DNA from: Ptiloglossa arizonensis
Lineage: Eukaryota > Arthropoda > Insecta > Hymenoptera > Colletidae
DNA length: 64,000 nucleotides
Direction: 5' to 3'
Assembly: GCF_051014685.1 (NCBI RefSeq)
Contig: NW_027478417.1
Span: forward strand, 682,001-746,000
The translations under genes were made by a program, and so were the position numbers. Below are positions 58,001 to 64,000 of this stretch, piece by piece. The notes under the pieces are model-generated. The model saw nothing but the letters and a program-made list of their open reading frames with translations, had not been told where the DNA came from and did no database searches. How positions within the stretch are numbered: the first letter of the stretch is position 1; the number at the start of each line of letters is the position of its first letter.

Positions 58001-61000
58001 TCTTTCTTCGTTACTCCGTTTCTTTCTTCGATTCTCAGTTTCTTTCTTCGTTTCTCCGTTTCATTCTTCGTTTCTCCGTTTCTTTGTTCGTTTCTCCGTT
58101 TCTTTCTTCGATTCTCCGTTTCTTTCTTCGTTTCTCCGTTTCTTTCTTCGTTTCTCCGTTTCTTTGTTCGTTTCTCCGTTTCTTTCTTCCTTTCTCCGTT
58201 TCTTTGTTCGTTTCTCCGTTTCTTTCTTCGTTTCTCCGTTTATTTCTTCGTTTCTCCGTTTCTTTCTTCGTTTCTCCGTTTCTTTCTTCGTTTCTCCGTT
58301 TATTTCTTCGTTTCTCCGTTTCTTTCATCGTTTCTCCGTTTCCTTGTTTGTTTCTCCGTTTATTTCTTCGTTTCTCCACTTATTTCTCCGTTTCTTTGTT
58401 CGTTTCTCCGTTTCTTTCTTTGTTTCTCCGTTTCTTACTTCCTTTCTTTCTTCGTTTCTCCGTTTCTTTCTTCGTTTCTCCGTTTCTTTCTTCGTTTCTC
58501 CGTTTCTTTCTTCGTTTCTTCGTTTCTTTCTTCGTTTCTCAGTTTCTTTCTTCGTTTCTTCGTTTCTTTCTTCGTTACTCCGTTTCTTTCTTCGATTCTC
58601 AGTTTCTTTCTTCGTTTCTCCGTTTCATTCTTCGTTTCTCCGTTTCTTTGTTCGTTTCTCCGTTTCTTTCTTCGTTTCTCCGTTTCTTTCTTCGTTTCTC
58701 CGTTTCTTTCTTCGTTTCTCCGTTTATTTCTTCGTTTCTCCGTTTCTTTCTTCGTTTCTCCGATTCTTTCTTCGTTTCTCCGTTTCTTTCTTCGTTTCTC
58801 CGTTTCTTTCTCCGTTTCTCCGTTTCTTTCTTCCTTTCTCCGTTTCTTTGTTCGTTTCTCCGTTTCTTTCTTCGTTTCTCCGTTTCTTTCTTCGTTTCTC
58901 CGTTTCTTTCTTTGTTTCTCCGATTCTTTCTTCGTTTCTCCGTTTATTTCTTCGTTTCTCCGTTTCTTTCTTCGTTTCTCCGTTTCCTTGTTGGTTTCTC
59001 CGTTTATTTCTTCGTTTCTCCACTTATTTCTCCGTTTCTTTGTTCGTTTCTCCGTTTCTTTCTTTGTTTCTCCGTTTCTTACTTCCTTTCTTTCTTCGTT
59101 TCTCTGTTTCTTTCTTCGTTTCTCCGTTTCTTTCGTCGTTTCTCCGTTTCTTTCTTCGTTTCTCCGTTTCTTTCTTCGTTTCTCCGATTCTTTCTTCGTT
59201 TCACCGTTTCTTTCTTCGTTTCTCCGTTTCCTTGTTCGTTTCTCCGTTTATTTCTTCGTTTCTCCATTTATTTCTCCGTTTCTTTGTTCGTTTCTCCGTT
59301 TCTTTCTTCGTTTCTCCGTTTCTTTCTTCGTTTCTCCGTTTCTTTCTTCGTTTCTCCATTTATTTCTCCGTTTCTCCGATTCTTTCTTCCTTTCTCCGTT
59401 TCTTTGTTCGTTTCTCCGTTTCTTTCTTCGTTTCTCCGTTTCGTTGTTTGTTTCTCTTTTCTTTCTACGTTTCTCCGTTTCTTTGTTCGTTTCTCCGTTT
59501 CTTTTTCCGTTTCTCGGTTTATTTCTTCGTTTCTCCATTTATTTCTCCGTTTCTTTCTTCGTTTCTCCGTTTCTTTCTTCGTTTCTCCGTTTCTTTGTTC
59601 GTTTCTCCGTTTCTTTTCCCGTTTCTCGGTTTATTTCTTTGTTTCTCCATTTATTTCTCCGTTTGTTTCTTCGTTACTCCGTTTCTTTCTTCGTTTCTCC
59701 GTTTCTTTGTTCGTTTCTCCGTTTCTTTCTTCCTTTCTCCGTTTCTTTGTTCGTTTCTCCGTTTCTTTCTTCGTTTCTCCGTTTCTTTCTTCGTTTCTCC
59801 GTTTCTTTCTTTGTCTCTCCGTTTCTTTCTTCGTTTCTCCGTTTATTTCTTCGTTTCTCCGTTTATTTCTTCGTTTCTCCACTTAGTTCTCCGTTTCTTT
59901 GTTCGTTTCTCCGTTTCTTTCTTTGTTTCTCCGTTTCTTTCTTCCTTTCGCCGTTTCGTTGTTCGTTTCTCCGTTTCTTTCTTCGTTTCTCCGTTTCTTT
60001 CTTCGTTTCTCCGTTTCTTTCGTCGTTTCTCCGTTTTTTTCTTCGTTTCTCCGTTTCTTTCTTCGTTTCTCCGTTTCTATCTTCGTTTCACCGTTTCTTT
60101 CTTCGTTTCTCCGTTTCCTTGTTCGTTTCTCCGTTTCTTTCTTCGTTTCTCCATTTATTTCTCCGTTTCTCCGATTCTTTCTTCCTTTCTCCGTTTCTTT
60201 GTTCGTTTCTCCGTTTCTTTCTTCGTTTGTCCGTTTCGTTGTTTGTTTCTCCGTTTCTTTCTACGTTTCTCCGTTTCTTTGTTCGTTTCTCCGTTTCTCT
60301 TTCCCTTTCTCGGTTTATTTCTTCGTTTCTCCATTTATTTCTCCGTTTCTTTCTTCGTTTCTCCGTTTCTTTCTTCGTTTCTCCGTTTCTTTGTTCGTTT
60401 CTCCGTTTATTTTCCCGTTTCTCGGTTTATTTCTTTGTTTCTCCATTTATTTCTCCGTTTGTTTCTTCGTTACTCCGTTTCTTTCTTCGTTTCTCCGTTT
60501 CTTTGTTCGTTTCTCCGTTTCTTTCTTCCTTTCTCCGTTTCTTTGTTCGTTTCTCCGTTTCTTTCTTCGTTTCTCCGTTTCTTTCTTCGTTTCTCCGTTT
60601 CTTTCTTTGTTTCTCCGTTTCATTCTTCGTTTCTCCGTTTATTTCTTCGTTTCTCCGTTTCTTTCTTCGTTTCTCCGTTTCCTTGTTTGTTTCTCCGTTT
60701 ATTTCTTCGTTTCTCCACTTATTTCTCCGTTTCTTTGTTCGTTTCTCCGTTTCTTTCTTTGTTTCTCCGTTTCTTTCTTCCTTTCGCCGTTTCGTTGTTC
60801 GTTTCTCCGTTTCTTTCTTCGTTTCTCCGTTTCTTTCTTCGTTTCTCAGTTTCTTTCTTCGTTTCTCCGTTTCTTTCTTCGTTTCTCCGTTTCTTTCTTC
60901 GTTTCTCCGTTTCTTTCTTCGTTTCCCCGTTTCTTTCTCCGTTTCTCCGTTTCTTTCTTCCTTTCTCCGTTTCTTTGTTCGTTTCTCCGTTTCTTTCTTC

Positions 61001-64000
61001 GTTTCTCCGTTTCTTTCTTCGTTTCTCCGTTTCTTTCTTTGTTTCTCCGATTCTTTCTTCGTTTCTCCGTTTATTTCTTCGTTTCTCCGTTTCTTTCTTC
61101 GTTTCTCCGTTTTCTTGTTTGTTTCTCCGTTTATTTCTTCGTTTCTCCACTTATTTCTCCGTTTCTTTGTTCGTTTCTCCGTTCCTTTCTTCGTTTCTCC
61201 GTTTTTTTCGTCGTTTCTCCGTTTCTTTCTTCGTTTCTCCGTTCATTTCCTCGTTTCACCATTTATTTCTCCGTTTCTCCGTTTCCTTCTTCGTTTCTCC
61301 GTTTCTTTGTTCGTTTCTCCGTTTCTTTTCCCGTTTCTCGGTTTATTTCTTTGTTTCTCCATTTATTTCTCCATTTGTTTCTTCGTTACTCCGTTTCTTT
61401 CTTCGATTCTCCGTTTCTTTATTCGTTTCTCCGTTTCTTTGTTCGTTTCTCCGTTTCTTTGTTCGTTTCTCCGTTTCTTTTTTCGTTTCTCCGTTTCTTT
61501 CTTTGTTTCTCCGTTTCTTTCTTCCTTTCTCCGTTTCTTTGTTCGTTTCTCCGTTTCTTTCTTCGTTTCTTTCTTCGTTTCTCCGTTTCGTTGTTCGTTT
61601 CTCCGTTTAATTCTACGTTTCTCCGTTTCTTTCTTCGTTTCTCCGTTTCTTTCTTCGTTTCTCCGTTTCTTTCTTCGTTTCTCCGTTTCTTTCTTCGTTT
61701 CTCCGTTTCTTTCATCGTTTCTTCGTTTCTCCGTTTCTTTCTTCGTTTCTCCGTTTATATCATCGTTTCTCCATTTATTTCTCCGTTTCTTTATTCGTTT
61801 CTCCGTTTCATCCTTCGTTTCTCCGTTTCTTTCTTCGTTTCTCCGTTTCTATGTTGGTTTCTCCGTTCCTTTCGTTGTTTCTCCGTTTCTTTCTTCATTT
61901 CTCCATTTATTTTGTCGTTTCTCCGTTTCATTCTTCGTTTCTCCGTTTCGTTGTTCGTTTCTCCGTTTCTTTCTACGTTTCTCCGTTTCTTTGTTCGTTT
62001 CTCCGTTTCTTTCTTCGTTTCTCCGTTTCTTTCTTCCTTTCTTTCTTCGTTTCTCCGTTTCTTTGTTCGTTACTCCGTCGCTTTCTTCGTATCTCCGTTT
62101 CTTTCTTCGTTTCTCCGTTTCTTTCTTCGTTTCTCCATTTCTTTCTTCGTTCCTCCGTTTCTTTCTTCGTTTCTCCGTTTCTTTCTTCGTTTCTCCGTTT
62201 CCTTGTTCGTTTCTCCGTTTATTTCTTCGTTTCTCCACTTATTTCTCCGTTTCTTTCTTCCTTTCTCCGTTTCTTTGTTCGTTTCTCCGTTTCTTTCTTC
62301 GTTTCTCCGTTTCGTTGTTCGTTTCTCCGTTTCTTTCTACGTTTCTCCGTTTCTTTCTTCGTTTCTCCGTTTCTTTCTTCGTTTCTCCGTTTCTTTCTTC
62401 GTTTCTCCGTTTCTTTCATCGTTTCTCCGTTTCTTTCATCGTTTCTTCGTTTCTCCGTTTCTTTCTTGGTTTCTCCGTTTATATCATCGTTTCTCCATTA
62501 ATTTCTCCGTTTCTTTCTTCGTTTCTCCGTTTCATCCTTCGTTTCTCCGTTCTTTCTTCGTTTCTCCGTTTCTTTGTTGGTTTCTCCGTTCTCTTTCGTT
62601 GTTTCTCCGTTTCTTTCTTCGTTCTCCGTTTCTTTCTTCGTTTCTCCTTTTATTTCTTCGTTTCTCCATTTATTTCTCCGTTTCTTTCTTCGTTTCTCGG
62701 TTTTTTTCTTCGCTTCTCCGTTTCTTTGTTCGTTTCTCCGTTTCTTTCTTCGTTTCGTTGTTTCTTTGTTCGTTACTCTGTTTCTTTCTTCGTTTCTCCG
62801 TTTCTTTCTTCGTTTCTCCGTTTCTTTCTTCGTTTCTCCGTTTGTTCCTTCGTTTCTCCATTTATTTCCCCGTTTCTCCGTTCCTTTGTTCGTTTCTCAG
62901 TTTCTTTGTTCGTTTCTCCGTTTCTTTGTTCGTTTCTCCGTTTCTTTCTCCGTTTCTCGGTTTATTCCTTCGTTCCGCCATTTATTTCTCCGATTCTCCC
63001 TTTCTTTCTTCGTTTCTCCGTTTCTTTCTTCGTTTCTCCGTTTCTTTCTTCGTTTCTCAGTTATTTCTTCGTTTCACCGTTTCTTTTTCGTTTCTCCGTT
63101 TCCTTGTTCGTTTCTCCGTTTATTTCTTCGTTTCTCCATTTATTTCTCGTTTCATTGTTCGTTTCTCCATTTCTTTCTTCGTTTCTCCGTTTCTTTCTTC
63201 GTTTCTCGTTCATTTCTTCGTTTTCACCATTTATTTCTCCGTTTCTCCGTTTCTTTCTTCGTTTCTCCGTTTCTTTCTTCGTTCTCCGTTTCTTTCTTCG
63301 TTTCTCCGTTTCTTTCATCGTTTCTTCGTTTCTCCGTTTCTTTCTTCGTTTCTCCGTCTATATCATCGTTTCTCCATTTATTTCTCCGTTTCTTTCTTCG
63401 TTTCTCCGTTCTTTCTTCGTTACTCCGTTTCTTTCTTCGATTCTCTGTTTCTTTCTTCGTTTCTCCGTTTCTTTCTTCGTTTCTCCGTTTCTTTCCTCGT
63501 TTCTCCGTTTCTCTCTTCGATTCTCCGTTTCTTTCTTCGTTCCTCCGTTTCTTTCTTCGTTTCTCCGTTTCTTTCTACGTTTCTCCGTTTCTTTGTTCGT
63601 TTCTCCGTTTCTTTGTTCGTTTCTCCGTTCCTTTCTTCGTTTCTCCGTTTCTTTCTTCGTTTCTCCGTTTCTTTGTTCATTTCTCCGTTTCTCTCTTCGT
63701 TTCTCCGTTTCTTTCTTCGTTTCTCCGTTTCTTTGTTCGTTTCTCCGTTTCTTTGTTCGTTTCTCCGTTCCTTTCTTCGTTTCTCCGTTTTTTCTTCGTT
63801 TCTCCGTTTCTTTCTTCGTTTCACCGTTCATTTCTTCGTTTCACCATTTATTTCTCCGTTCTCCGTTTCTTTCTTCGATTCTCTGTTTCTTTCTTCGTTT
63901 CTCCGTTTCTTTCTTCGTTTCTCCGTTTCTTTCTTCGTTTCTCCGTTTCTTTCTTCGATTCTCCGTTTCTTTCTTCGTTCCTCCGTTTCTTTCTTCGTTT

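Larger units (their letters stand above)
30018..64000. repeat. 20-bp CpG-rich minisatellite array, about 1,700 units, runs off window
   Basis: The unit is TTTCTCCGTTTCTTTSTTCG (S = C or G), an 8-bp block TTTCTCCG plus a 12-bp block TTTCTTTSTTCG. Common variants are TTTATTTCTTCG, TTTCTCCATTTATTTCTCCG, TTTCTCGG and TTTCTCAG. The plus strand is T/C-rich with G almost only at CpG or TTTG, and almost no A. As every stop codon contains A, and on the complement T is equally rare, all frames stay open by composition. The plus strand reads a 20-residue repeat like FSVSLFVSPFLSSFLRFFLR and the minus strand one like RRNEERNGETKKETEKRRKK. These are not credible proteins. Many length variants are whole 8- or 12-bp block gains or losses. 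The right end is not reached. Confidence 0.97.

Noticed and set aside
30451..61610. Plus-strand frames of 900-3,000 codons (Phe/Ser/Leu-rich 20-residue repeats)
   Set aside because: The strand has almost no A, so stops cannot form; all frames are open alike, and no domain or codon signature is present. They are satellite, not genes.
29879..63831. Minus-strand Lys/Glu/Arg-rich frames (RRNEERNGETKKETEK type)
   Set aside because: Complement of the same minisatellite, lacking T. They start at the ATG and end at the TAA created by CATTTATTTC variants; purely a composition effect.
30018..64000. Telomeric repeat array
   Set aside because: The unit is not TTAGG or a simple variant of it, and no TTAGG run was noticed in the window.

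Overview
The window looks like an insect nuclear genome, most likely hymenopteran; that last step is inference from overall sequence style. It holds very little unique sequence. A gene-side edge of about 4.2 kb is followed by about 60 kb of tandem repeat in two unrelated arrays placed back to back. No prokaryotic features, rRNA, tRNA or CRISPR were recognised.

Gene-side edge (1-4182). Positions 1 to about 2396, minus strand, are the 5' part of a non-LTR retrotransposon of the R1 clade. It has a 5' UTR with a hairpin, an intact 665-codon ORF1 (Gag-like, three C-terminal zinc knuckles), a TAATG stop/start overlap, and the first 19 codons of ORF2 (start of the APE-type endonuclease). The element lies about 100 bp beyond the first coding exon (2498-2791, minus) of an outspread/MPRIP-family gene, a PH-domain actomyosin-associated protein. 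Both have the same orientation, so the element probably sits in intron 1. Upstream of that exon are an 8-bp microsatellite and a roughly 310-bp tandem duplication. Each copy of the duplication carries a TATA-like CTATAAATAG directed toward the gene.

Satellite 1 (about 4183-30022) is a 177-bp monomer satellite, about 146 copies in one orientation. It contains recent larger duplications: a segment repeated at a 6,914-bp offset with whole-monomer gains and losses, a 2,131-bp (12-monomer) direct tandem duplication, and smaller blocks at offsets of 3,531, 3,719 and 1,415 bp. Both ends of the array break at the same monomer phase.

Satellite 2 (about 30018 to the window end) is at least 34 kb of a 20-bp minisatellite, TTTCTCCGTTTCTTTSTTCG. 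It is built from an 8-bp and a 12-bp block, each starting after a CpG. The plus strand is almost free of A, so stop codons are nearly impossible on either strand. That explains the very long but spurious open frames, up to about 3,000 codons. Higher-order duplications of 2,164, 804 and about 660 bp, and a block repeated 14.1 kb away, show ongoing amplification.

The picture is a gene at a heterochromatin boundary: a single-copy promoter and first exon within 1.4 kb of a large satellite block, with a young retrotransposon on the other side. The most unusual object is the 34-kb A-depleted, CpG-rich minisatellite and its phase-locked junction with the 177-bp satellite.
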